A stretch of DNA of 64,000 nt from contig OY755240.1 of assembly GCA_963576725.1 (NCBI GenBank), positions 96,630,316-96,694,315 on the forward strand. The letters run 5' to 3'. The stretch is from Azorinus chamasolen. Taxonomy: Eukaryota > Mollusca > Bivalvia > Cardiida > Solecurtidae. Made by a program: the position numbers and the translations under genes. The notes under the pieces were generated by a model that was not told the DNA's origin, searched no databases, and saw only the letters and a list, made by a program, of their open reading frames with translations. Shown here one piece after another: positions 11,490 to 23,900 of this stretch (the stretch's first letter is position 1; each line of letters opens with the position of its first letter).

Positions 11490-11758
11490 TACTGGAATCA
11501 CGAATATCAATTAGATTGGGTTTTTTATGATGGCATCATGAATAAGGGAATCATGAATAAGGGAATCCTGACCATGGATAAAATCTACATTTCCAGAAGC
11601 AAAAGGCAGACACTGACCAGACAGCTCATACAGGAGCAGTCAGATCTGGGTCTATACAGTTTGCAAAGGCATACAAAAGAGTATGAATGTAGTAAAGGCC
11701 TGAAAAAAGACTTTAGTTTTTACATTGAAGATAGATTTAACTGTACACTGGTAGTATT

Positions 11759-11901
11759 TTAGTCATCGTCAGATCCTTCACTGTCTATTATGCCTTTAAG
11801 TCCACCAAAGACATTCTTCATTTGTTTCTTCGGTGACGGAGATTTCTTTGGTGATGGTTTTCTCCGCGAGTATAAGCTCTTAACCTTTCTTTTACCTCGA
11901 C
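11759..11901 (-). CDS. HIRIP3: HIRIP3 terminal exon 11 with stop
   Basis: Encodes residues 919-965, then TAA (11761-11759). It starts basic (GRGKRKVKSLYSRRKPSPKK, SPSPKKQ) and ends NVFGGLKGIIDSEGSDDD. The terminal GxxGIIxSxG pattern matches the human end MRGIISSDGESN. Acceptor TTCTTCTCTAG, entry phase 1. No consensus AATAAA is seen on this strand in the next ~250 bases, so the polyadenylation site is unknown. Confidence 0.92.
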
Positions 11902-14900
11902 CTAGAGAAGAAATATACATTTCACAGACACTTATTCAATATGTTTGATAAAGACATTGATCAATTCTAGTTTTACGTTTAACCCATTCCCTCAAACGCA
12001 ATTTTTAGAGCCAACCTCTTTGAATAAATCTTCTGAAGAGAGGCATTTACTAGAGAAAAGGAAAATGTTAGAATTGTGTAGTATTAAAACCATTGCGGTA
12101 TGCTCTATTTATCACAATAGTTTCAAGAAGTGACTATTACAGAGGCATAGAAAGGCATATTTATGGAGGTAAGATTAACTCCGATCTGTGATTTCTGCAA
12201 ACAGTTAAATTCAGTAGCAGAGGAGATACAGAGACACCTGACGTCTCATCAGGTTCCAAACAGTTGGATACTCACACATTGATTGTTGTGTTTTTTTGTA
12301 ATAAAATGATTGATGAAAAAGTACATTTAACTGCAGCTTCTCAAGAAAAACATTAAATCAATTGTCAAGCTGTTTGGATCCTGACTTTATAAACGTCCAA
12401 TGATATGCTGCCCTACAGTTAACACAGGACAGATGGGTATCAGACAGCAGACTGCCATAAACTTAATACAAAACAGGATAAAGGGTAGTACCTGGCTCAG
12501 TAGAGATGATATTATCTTTATTCAAATCTGCTGCTTCCTTCTTCAGCCGAATCTCCTCAGCTTTCTTCATACTTGGCTGACCTATTTAAAGATATGAATA
12601 TATCCACATGACAATTATATAAATAGACATTTGACACTGAAATGTTTCAACTGAAAATTAATTGGCATAGTCCTCTCAAAATCATTAGACTTTTTAACCC
12701 TTTCCCCTCATCAATATGTCTGTAAATATACTAACATAATGAATACAGTAAAACCTCGATTATTCCAATTTTCGGTATAGAAGAATTTAGACCCTTTTAG
12801 GCAGGTGGCTGCTTAATGCATGGTGAAAGTCATGCAGAAAGCTCCTAGAGGAGCTTTCTGCATGACTTTCACCATGCATTAAGCTGCCACCTGTCTTAAA
12901 TCGATAATAATACGTATTTTAGTGTTCAGATAATCGAAGTTTTACTGTATTTATTTCCCGAAGTTATGAACACAAGATGTTTTGGCCATGACAGAAGCAG
13001 TAGGATTAGATCTATAAAACTCCATAAGTCAATAAAGCAGACCGTGATCAGATGGCTCCTACAACGGTGTGAAAAGGTGTGTATACTGGGGAAAGCATTA
13101 AAGACAATACAATACACTACAGCATCATTGCGGGCTAAACATTTGATTTAGATCCAATCTGGGTCTTCTGTCATGCACATCTACAAATCATAGTCACATC
13201 ATATATAATGTTTCATCAAAGTATCTTGAAAATTGTTAAGTTCACCACACATCATTGTAAACACTTAAGTTTTAAAATGGCATATGAACGTCGAAGTACC
13301 GAAATATCTTGATATACCAATTTTCAGCAAAATCAAACATCCAACTTTCATTAAACAATATCTATCTTCAAATAGAGCAGATCCTGATCAGACGACCTCT
13401 TGATCTACTCTGTTAGCAGGGCATTAACCTATTACCTCATAAGCTATGTTTTGATCCAATGTCTTTGAATAAATCTACTGAAAAGGAAAATTTACTAGGA
13501 AAAAAATTAATATTTTTAACAGGTGTAGTTTAGAGATAATTTTGTGGTCACAACATAGGGTTTGGTGGAGAAATGACAATTTTAGTATTTGAGTATGCAT
13601 GTTTATCTACAGTTCTATCAGTTTGTATTTGAGTACACAGGTTTATCTGTAGCTCTGTATCTGTTTGTATTTGAGTGTATCTGTTTGTATTTGAGTACAC
13701 ACGTTTATCTGTAGCTCTGTATCTGTTAGTATTTGAGTAAACACATCTATCTGTAGCTCTGTATCTTTTAGTATTTGAGTACACACATCTATCTGTAACT
13801 CTGTATCTTTTAGTATTTGAGTACACAGGTTTATCTGTAGCTCTGTATCTTTTAGTATTTGAGTACACACATCTATCTGTAACTCTGTATCTTTTAGTAT
13901 TTGAGTACACAGATTTATCTGTAGCTCTGTATCTTTTAGTATTTGAGTACCAACATCTAGCTGTAGTTCTGTATCTTTTAGTATTTGAGTACGCATGTTT
14001 ATCTTTAGCTCTGTACCTGTCAGTACACATAGACATGTTTATCTGTCTTGTCAGTAAGGTTTGACCTGGCACTGTATGAATATTCCGCCTTTTTCCATAA
14101 GCAATTTTTATCTTTCCGAACACACAATTGAAGAATGCCCCACTATACAACTACTCTAGTACATTATAAGTTTTCCAATGTAATACAAGCGTCGGTAGCT
14201 CAGTCGTTTAATCTCAGCAGTACCAATATTAGTGTTGTTGGTTTAAGCCCCACCGTAGTTGTACTTTACATACAAGGTCATGTATATTATTTAAGATATG
14301 AGACTTTTTAAATCTTTTGGGCAGTACCCAGAAAAGCCTTTCTTTCACAAACTTATGTTGCTTTACTTAATGAAGGCTTCAGACAGGATTCACTGTTTTT
14401 TATGTAATTTTCGTGATAAAGTTTCCTTAACATGAGTATTCGGAAACAAGCCACCATTTGAAATGCTTTAAAATGGCATCAAAGAAAATCCAAGCTTTTC
14501 ATTCTAAAGAAAAGAAACTTGTCACTAAGTTATCTAAGCACTGAATAAAGCAAAGGTGATGAATCTTTTATTGAGAAAACAGTGAAGGATAAAGCAGAAG
14601 AACTGTTGTTAGAGCCAGGAAGGAACTTAGAGAGACCAGCAAATAAACCATAATAACAATGAAATATTTTTTTTTAAAAAAAAAGAAGTTGTCTTACTAG
14701 ATTTGAATCCACAACCATTAACCTATCCTTAGAGTCAGCAGCACAATCCTTTGGGTTTTGTGTCTGTATTGATATTTGTTAGTGTTTGTAGTATATGGTG
14801 CTAAGCGCTTAGTGATTTCATTTTAAACAGTCAAGGGAAATTCCCGATTTCATTGACTATGCAGAAAGTGATGAGTTCTAAATCAAACCTTACCGATAAT

Positions 14901-17900
14901 AGCTCTGTATCTGTTAGTATTTGATTACACATTTTTATCTGTAGCTCTGTATCTGTTAGTATTTGAACACACACATCTATCTATCTGTAGCTCTGTATCT
15001 GACCCACCTTTCATTCCAGCTTTCTGTAGAACTTCTTTCAGTCTGCTGACCTTCTGTTTGTCTGTGTTGCAGCCGATCAGTTCACGATCATTTCGTACAA
15101 ACATTCCACAAGCTCGACAGATTTTACGTAATTGTTTCAAATGGTGAGATTCCTCATCTGCAACAGGTTTCTGTAACAATATCACATGAATACATTTATA
15201 CTCATTTAATTTAAATTCAGGCTGTAAAGAGTGAAAACTCGATTATTCAACACTCAAATACGTACCATTATTGATGTTTAATACAGGTGGCAGCTTAATG
15301 CAGGGTGAAAGTCATGCAGAAAGCTCCTCTAGGAGCCACCTGCCTACACAGACATAAATTACTGAAAGTTCGTAGTTTTTACTGCATTTAGGAATTTCAC
15401 TATATATTATTGACTTTCTTTGGAACAGTCTTAAAAAAAACCCAACCAGTCAACCTAATAAATGCACTGGAGAACAGGAGTGAGATCTGCCATGTGTGCA
15501 GCTAGCCAGCTGTCTGGAGGGGGACCACTAGTGTGGTATAACGCCCCTGCACCTGCATGTTAATCTAAAGTTTACCGATGATGATGATGATGATGACATA
15601 ATATAATGGTACTGTATAACTGATAATTTCTGCAGGTAAGTAATTCTGAAATTGTTTACAGGTCCCCTCATATTTCTTAAAATTAAAAGCACAAATATTC
15701 TCCCTTCTATTAAAGCCTGCATTAACCTTTTCCCTTTTCTATATTTATTTCAAATTTCAATACCTACTGATTATTAATGGATGAAATATAATGTAGTTAT
15801 TAAGTAATTTGGAAGGTGGAACACTGTAGCCATTTTAGAAACTATAGGAGCTGTCTGATCTGGGTCTACTCTGTTTGCAAATGCATGAAAAAGTGTTTAT
15901 ATGAGGGAAAGGGCTAAGCCAAAGTCCCTTCTATGGCCTGTACTAAGCCAACATCCCATCAAAGGACTGCAATATGCCAAAGTCCCTTCAAAGGCCTGCA
16001 CTATGCCAAAGTCCCATCAAAGGCCTGCACTATGCCAAAGTCCCATCAAAGGCCTGCACTTTGCCAAAGTCCCTTCAAAGGCCTGCACTATGCCAAAGTC
16101 CCTTCAAAGGTCTGCACTATGCAAAAGTCCCTTCAAAGGCCTATACTAAGCCAACGACCCTTCAAAGGCCTGCATTAAACCAAGACCCCTTCTTAGGCCT
16201 GCTCTGGACTAAGCTATTTACTTGAAAAACATAAAGACAGACACTCACTAACATAAGTTCTGTACACCAACCTTTACAACTTTCTTTTTCTCCTGTCCAA
16301 CTTTCTTTGCCTTCTTTGTGCCCTTGGAAGTAGATCCCCCATTATCATCTGAAGAGTGATACTCTGCCTGTATTATGTAACAAGCTCACATTAGCTCTTT
16401 ACTAACTCCATAAATACATCATGTAGGTTCCTCTAACTTGGCATTTCATTAGGATCCAAACTGTTTGTCACTTCAGATTTTGGGCAGATACTCTTTACTC
16501 CATTAATATTCATGCAAGAAATAATGACATCATCAATATTAACCAATTCCCACATAGGCTATTTTGATATCCAACCTCTTTGATTAAATCTACCAAAAAG
16601 GAGCATTTACCAGAGAAAAGGATTTTTTTAAGAATTGTGTAGTTTTTAAAGCATTGTGATAAATAGAGCATTTGCTCCTGTGGAGCAAATGCTCTATTTA
16701 TCTTATTACAGTGGCATTTTGGACTGGAATTCTTTGCCAGAAAATATAAAATTAATGAAGGCAAAATTTGCTTTCAAGAAGATGGTCAAGAAAGCCCTTA
16801 TGGAAGAAATGAAGGATGAGGAGAACAGTGATTATGTATACTTTTAATTAATATAATGTATGTTATAATAATCAAATAAGTTTTTAATCTGTGATAGATT
16901 GGCAATTGTGATAAATGTATGTCTAATTCCCATTCAAAGTAATATAATCAATATCTAAACATTTGTATTACCGTGAATAATAGGCCTAAAATAGAGTTCT
17001 CCATATGTATGTGGAAAGCTCTCGTTTTAGATTTTTTCCCGGTTTTTTTTTGCATAATTTGACAGACTCAGCAGACCCTGATCAGTAAATTTTGATTTCA
17101 ATTTACTGTTTTGAGCCTGCTCTGTCTATACATATTCAAATTATTGTAACTGTTTCGCTAAATCTATATAGGACCCCGTTGGAAATAAGTTGAAAAACTT
17201 TACGGGTTATCCTGTGTATGTATAACATGTCTTTTTTTATATAAATAACAAGAAGTCGATAACTGTTATGTCAAATTGTATGACTGTAATTGTATTGATG
17301 ACATATATATATATACACAAATAAATCTATCTATCTATCTATCTATGGTTAATTTCACAAAGTAACTTTTACAGAAGTGTCAATATGTGGAAATGGGTTA
17401 ATTAGATTATTTCTTATAATAGCACATGGACACAGGACTTTTTGGCCATGGCATAAAAATCCTGTGTACATATGCCATTATAAAAATTTAACTAATGAAT
17501 ATTCATGATGTGATTATTTCTTATTCCAATTAGCAACAGGGAAATGGTTAAGTCATTTGTGATTGAGTCGCTCTACTGTGACTAACAGATATCTTTTAAA
17601 CTCTTTCCTTCCTTCTTATAAACGCCTTAACACGCATTTGCAAACAGAGTAGACCCAGATCAGACGGCTCCTATAGGAGCCGTCTGATCAGGGTCTGCTG
17701 TTTGCTTCTGGTATGATATAGATATGATCTTAAAGTTTGTGACTGATCAGAAATGTCATGTATTTAAATACCATTACAAAACTTGATCCAATTACTATTA
17801 ATGATGTCATTATTTCTAATTACTATTAATGATGTCATTATGTCTAATTACTATTAATGATGTCATTATGTCTAATTAATAACAAGACCACTGCAAGCGG

Positions 17901-20900
17901 GTGCAACGATCATCTGTCGTCATTGTCAAGATGAACATGCATACCAAAAATGAAGGTAGTAAATGAACAAGTGTTCGGAGGAAAACATGTGTCACCTGCT
18001 CGCAGCTGACACAAAAACTTATTGTTAACCCTTCGCTTGCTGAATTTTAAAATACATTTCTCCTTCTTTACCCATGCCCTGTTGTATAATTACATATATC
18101 TTCACTGTGTACAAGTATTTCGCTGTGCAATCACTGCCGTGGAGTGCACTGGTTGCACAATCAACTTGTAAATAGTGCAGACCCTGATGAGACAGCTCCT
18201 GCAGGATCTATCTCATCTGGGTCTTCACTATTTACAGGTAGGTATATTGACGTGAATAGCAAGCAAAGGGTTAATATGAAAAAGGGGAATACTCATAAAT
18301 ATTGATGCTAGAGTTGTGGCCCTTGTGCATGACACTTCCTCTCATCATGCTTGTTCCATGTGTGAAATTTGAAAGCTCTATAATGATTAGTATAGAAATG
18401 ACAGCCAAAAAAAGAAAGTGTGACGGAAAGGCGACGGAAAAGTGATCCCTAAGTGACACACTGCCTCTCGGCAAGTGACACAAAAATTGAAGAAGTTCTG
18501 GTCAATGTTAAGATTTCGGGAGATGATGACGCGGACGCCTGGTTACGACAATAGCTTGTGATTTATTCGAAACAGACGAACTAATAATGATGTCATTATG
18601 TCCAATTACTATTAATGATGTAATCATTTTTAATTACTATTAATGATGTCATTATTTCAAATTACTATTAATGATGTCATTTCTAATTACTAATGTGTCA
18701 TTATTTCTAATCACTATTAATGATATCATTATTTCTTACAGGATTAGTGAACAGGTAAAGGGTGAAATAATTGCCTTATTCAAAATTGTCGCCAGCTTTA
18801 TTTTTCACAATAAATTGTACATTTTTCTTTTGCCCTCAAGTATTCGTACAGACAAACGTAGGAAAATGCTCTAGCCTCTATTTATCACAATGGTTCCAAA
18901 ACAAAACAATTCTAAACTTGTTTCTAGTAAATGCTTCTATTCAGTAGATTTATTCAAAGAGGTTGGGTCTAAAAATAGCCTATGAGGTAATGGGTTAATT
19001 CAAAGTTAGGAAAATGGGGCCAAATCTACAAACCAGTGAGGAGGAGAGACTACTGATGTGCGATGTTCCTTACAGAATTAACCCTTTATTCCATGAATAT
19101 TCATGTAAGAAATAATGACATCATTAACCCTTTCCCTCATATAAACGTGTTTTCACGCATTTGCAAACAGAGTAGACCCAGATCAGACGGCTCCTAGAGG
19201 AGCCGTCTGATCAGGGTCTACACTGTTTGCTAATAGAATTTAAAAGATCTGTGTCTTTACTTTCTAAATTGGCTACAATTTTCCATCTTCCATATTTTGT
19301 TATAATCATTTTATCTATGAATATTCAGTAGGTATTGAAATTTGGAATGAACACAGAACAGGGAAAGGGTTAAATTAATTTTTATGATATCACATCAGCA
19401 TATGATGATATTAATGCTTGGCCATGGCAGAAACTAGAATCATAATCCATGTCTGTTCCATTAACAAACAGAGCAGACCCTGATCAGACGGCTGCTACAG
19501 GACCTAGTCTGTTTGTAAAGATGTAGAAAGGCGTATAGAGTAAAGGGTTTACCGTTAAATGGTTTGGAGGGATCACTAACTTGCCTTTAATTTTCTTTCC
19601 GCTGATTTATTGAGTTGTGCCAGGGGCATGTCTTCTGAGTCATCTGAGTCACTGATAGGAGGGGAGGATTTCCCCGTGCCATTCAACTTTGTGTCCTACA
19701 CAAATAAACACACAAGAAATACAACAAGAGGGCCAGAATGGCCCTGAAGCGCTCACCAGACAATCAGAGGAATAGATTTTCAAAGTTTTCACTATATGTT
19801 TCTATAGAAATTTAGCCGGCCCTGGGGCAGGCCAATTTTGACCCCAGGGGCGTAATTTATATAACTTTTGTAGAGGACTTGAACATGATGCTATGAGCCA
19901 AATATTAAAGCTGAGAACCTTTCAGTTTCAGAGGAGAAGATTTTCAAAGTTTCCTCTATATGTTTCTGCTGAAAACTACCCACCCCTGGGGCGGGGCCAA
20001 TTTTGACCCCATGGCCATAATTCATATAACTTTTGTAGAGGACCTATACATGATGCTATGTGCCAAATATGAAAGCTGAGAACTTTCCAGATTCAGAGAA
20101 GAAGATTTTCAAGTTTTCACTATTTGTTTCCATTGAAAACTGCCCACCCCTGGGGCGGGGACAATTTTGACCCCAGGGCAATAATTAATATAACTTTTGT
20201 AGAGGACCTGAACATGATGCTCTGTGCCAAATATGAAAGCTGAGCACCTTCCAGTTTCAGAGGAGAAGATTTTCAAAGATTTCACTATTTGTTTCTATTG
20301 AAAACTGCCCATCCCTGGGGCGGGCCCAATTTTGACCCCAGGGGCATAATTTATATAACTTTTGTAGAGGACCTGAACATGATGCTATGTGCCAAATATG
20401 AAAGCTGAGAAACTTCTGATTTCAAAGGAGAAGATTTTCAATGTTTTCACTATATATTTCTATTGGAAATTGCCCACCCCTGGGGCGGGGCCAATTTTGA
20501 CCCTAGGGCCATAATTTATATAACTTTTGTAGAGGACCTGAACATGATGATCTGTGCCAAATATGAAAGCTAAGCGCCTTCCAGTTTCAGAGGAGAAGAT
20601 TTTCATTAAGATTTCACTATTTGTTTCCATTGAAAACTGCCCACCCCCGGGGCGGGGCTAATTTTAACCCCATGGCCATAATTCATATAACTTTTGTAGA
20701 GGACCTATACATGATGCTATGTGCCAAATATGAAAGCTGAGAACTTTCCAGATTCAGAGAAGAAGATTTTCAAGTTTTCACTATTTGTTTCCATTGAAAA
20801 CTGCCCACCCCTGGGGCGGGGACAATTTTGACCCCAGGGCAATAATTAATATAACTTTTGTAGAGGACCTGAACATGATGCTCTGTGCCAAATATGAAAG

Positions 20901-23900
20901 CTGAGCACCTTCCAGTTTCAGAGGAGAAGATTTTCAAAGATTTCACTATTTGTTTCTATTGAAAACTGCCCATCCCTGGGGCGGGCCCAATTTTGACCCC
21001 AGGGGCATAATTTATATAACTTTTGTAGAGGACCTGAACATGATGCTATGTGCCAAATATGAAAGCTGAGAAACTTCTGATTTCAAAGGAGAAGATTTTC
21101 AATGTTTTCACTATATATTTCTATTGGAAATTGCCCACCCCTGGGGCGGGGCCAATTTTGACCCTAGGGCCATAATTTATATAACTTTTGTAGAGGACCT
21201 GAACATGATGATCTGTGCCAAATATGAAAGCTAAGCGCCTTCCAGTTTCAGAGGAGAAGATTTTCATTAAGATTTCACTATTTGTTTCCATTGAAAACTG
21301 CCCACCCCCGGGGCGGGGCTAATTTTAACCCCAGGGCCATAATTTATATAACCTTTGTAGAGGACCTGAACATGATGCTATATGCCAAATATGAAAGCTG
21401 AGAACCTTCTAGTTTCAGAGGAGAAGATTTTCAATGTTTTCACTATATATTTATATTGGAAACTGCCCACCCCTGGGGCGGGGCCAATTTTGACAACTTT
21501 TGTAGAGGACCTGCATATGCTGCTCTGTGCCAAATATGAAAGATGAGAGCCTTTCAGTTTCAGAGGAGAAGATTTTCAAAGATTTCATTATTTGTTTCTA
21601 TTGAAAACTGCCCACCCCTGGGGCGGGGCCAATTTTGACCCCAGGGTCATAATTTACATAACTTTTGTAGAGGACCTGAACATGATGCTATGTGCCAAAT
21701 ATGAAAGTTGAGAACCTTCTGGTTTCAGAGGAGAAGATTTTCAAAGTTTTACTATATGTTTCTATTGAAAACTTCCAACCCCTGGGGCGGGGCCAATTTT
21801 GACCCCAGGGGCATAATTTAAATAACTTTTGTAGAGGACCTATAGGTGATGCTATGTACCAAAGATGAAAGCTGAGAACCCTATTGATTCAGAGGAGAAG
21901 ATTTTTAAAGGTTCAAATTGTTGACGCCCGACGACGGACGACGCACGCCGACGGACGACGGACATCTGGCGATCACAAAAGCTCACCCTGAGCACTTTGT
22001 GCTCTGGTGAGCTAAAAATGTACAACTATTCTCTATTCTAACACGACTCTGAAACTACGGCATATAAACAAAGAATACTAAGAAATGTGCTTCTGTTCCA
22101 TGTTCAAACCACACTCAGTCGAATGTAATTTCACATTTCTAAATCTGTAAACACAACGGCTCTGGCATAGAGGTGTGCAGACATGATGTAAATGGTATAG
22201 TTGTTCCCTTCAATGTGAATGATGAAGCATTTTTGACTTGGAATTGTTGTTTTCTACTGAGATTTGGCCATTTACTCTTACAACGTCATGGTTGAAAGTT
22301 GTGTTGTGTAAATGTAACAGTAACAAGAGGGCCAGAATGGCCCTGAAGCGCTCACCAGACAATCAGAGGAGAAGATTTTCAAAGATTTCACTGTATATTT
22401 CTAGAGAAAACTAGCCGGCCCTGGGGCAGACCAATTTTGACCCCAGGGGCATAATTTATATAACTTTAGTAGAGGACTTGAACATGATGCTATGAGCCAA
22501 ATATGAAAGCTGAGAACCTTTCAGTTTCAGGAGAAGATTTTCAAAGTTTTCTCTATGTTTCTACTGAAAACTACCCACCCATGGGGCCGGGCCAATTTTG
22601 ACCCCAGGGCCATAATTCATACAATTTTTGTAGAGGACCTAAACATGATGCTATGCACCAAATATGAAAGCTGAGAACTTTCCAGATTCAGAGAAGAAGA
22701 TTTTCAAAGTTTTCACTATTTGTTTCTATTGAAAACTGCCCATCCCTGGGGCGGGACAATTTGGACCCCAGGGGCATAATTTATATAACTTTTGAAGAGG
22801 ACCTGAACATGATGCTATGTGCCAAATATGAAAGCTGAGCGCCTTCCAGTTTCAGAGGAGAAGATTTTCAAAGATTTCACTATTTGTTTCTATTGAAAAC
22901 TGCCCATCCCTGGGGCGGGGCCAATTTTAACCCCAGGGCCATAATTTATATAACCTTTGTAGAGGACCTAAACATGATGCTATGTGCCAAATATGAAAGC
23001 GGAGAACCTTCCAGTTTCAGAGGAGAAGATTTTCAAAGATTTCACTATTTGTTTCTATTGAAAACTACCCATCCCTGGGGCGTGCCAATTTTGACCCCAG
23101 GGTCATAATTTATATAACCTTTGTAGAGGACCTGAACATGATGCTATGTTCCAAATATGAAAGCTAAGAAACTTCTGGTTTCAAAGGAGAAGATTTTCAA
23201 AGGTTTACTATATGTTTCTATTGAAAACTTCCCACCCCTGGGGCGGGGCTAATTTTGACCCCAGGGGCATAAATTATATAACTTTTGTAGAAGACCTGCA
23301 CATGATGCTCTGTACCAAATATGACAGCTGAGAATCTTCTAGTTTCAGAGGAGAAGATTTTCAAAGTTTTAACTATATATTTCTATTGAAAACTGCCCAC
23401 CCCTGGGGTGGGGCCAATTTTGACCCCAGGGCCATAATTTATATAACTTTTGTAGAGGACCTGGACTTGATGCTCTGTGCCAAATATGAAAGATGAGAGC
23501 CTTTCAGTTTCAGAGGAGAAGATTTTCAAAGATTTCACTATTTGTTTCTATTGAAAACTGCCCACCCCTGGGGCGGGGCCAATTTTGACCCCAGGGTCAT
23601 AATTTATATAACTTTTGTAGAAGACCTGAACATGATGCTATGTGCCAAATATGAAAGCTAATAACCTTCTGGTTTCAGAGGAGAAGATTTTCAAAGTTTT
23701 ACTATATGTTTCTATTGAAAACTTCCCACTCCTGGGGCGGGCCAATTTTGACCCCAGGGGCATAATTTATATAACTTTTGTAGAGGACCTATAGGTGATG
23801 CTATGTACCAAAGATGAAAGCTGAGAACCCTGTAGATTCAGAGGAGAAGATTTTTAAAGGTTCAAATTGTTGACGCGGGACGACGCACGACGACGGACAT

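Noticed and set aside
13548..14150. 200-residue open frame with repeated CVYSNTKRYRATD
   Set aside because: Generated by the 42-bp minisatellite whose period is a multiple of three; no splice or family support.
16656..16847. Small host protein starting at 16656
   Set aside because: The start lies in the MITE; only the part after ~16712 is LINE-derived, so the frame is a fusion of two repeats.
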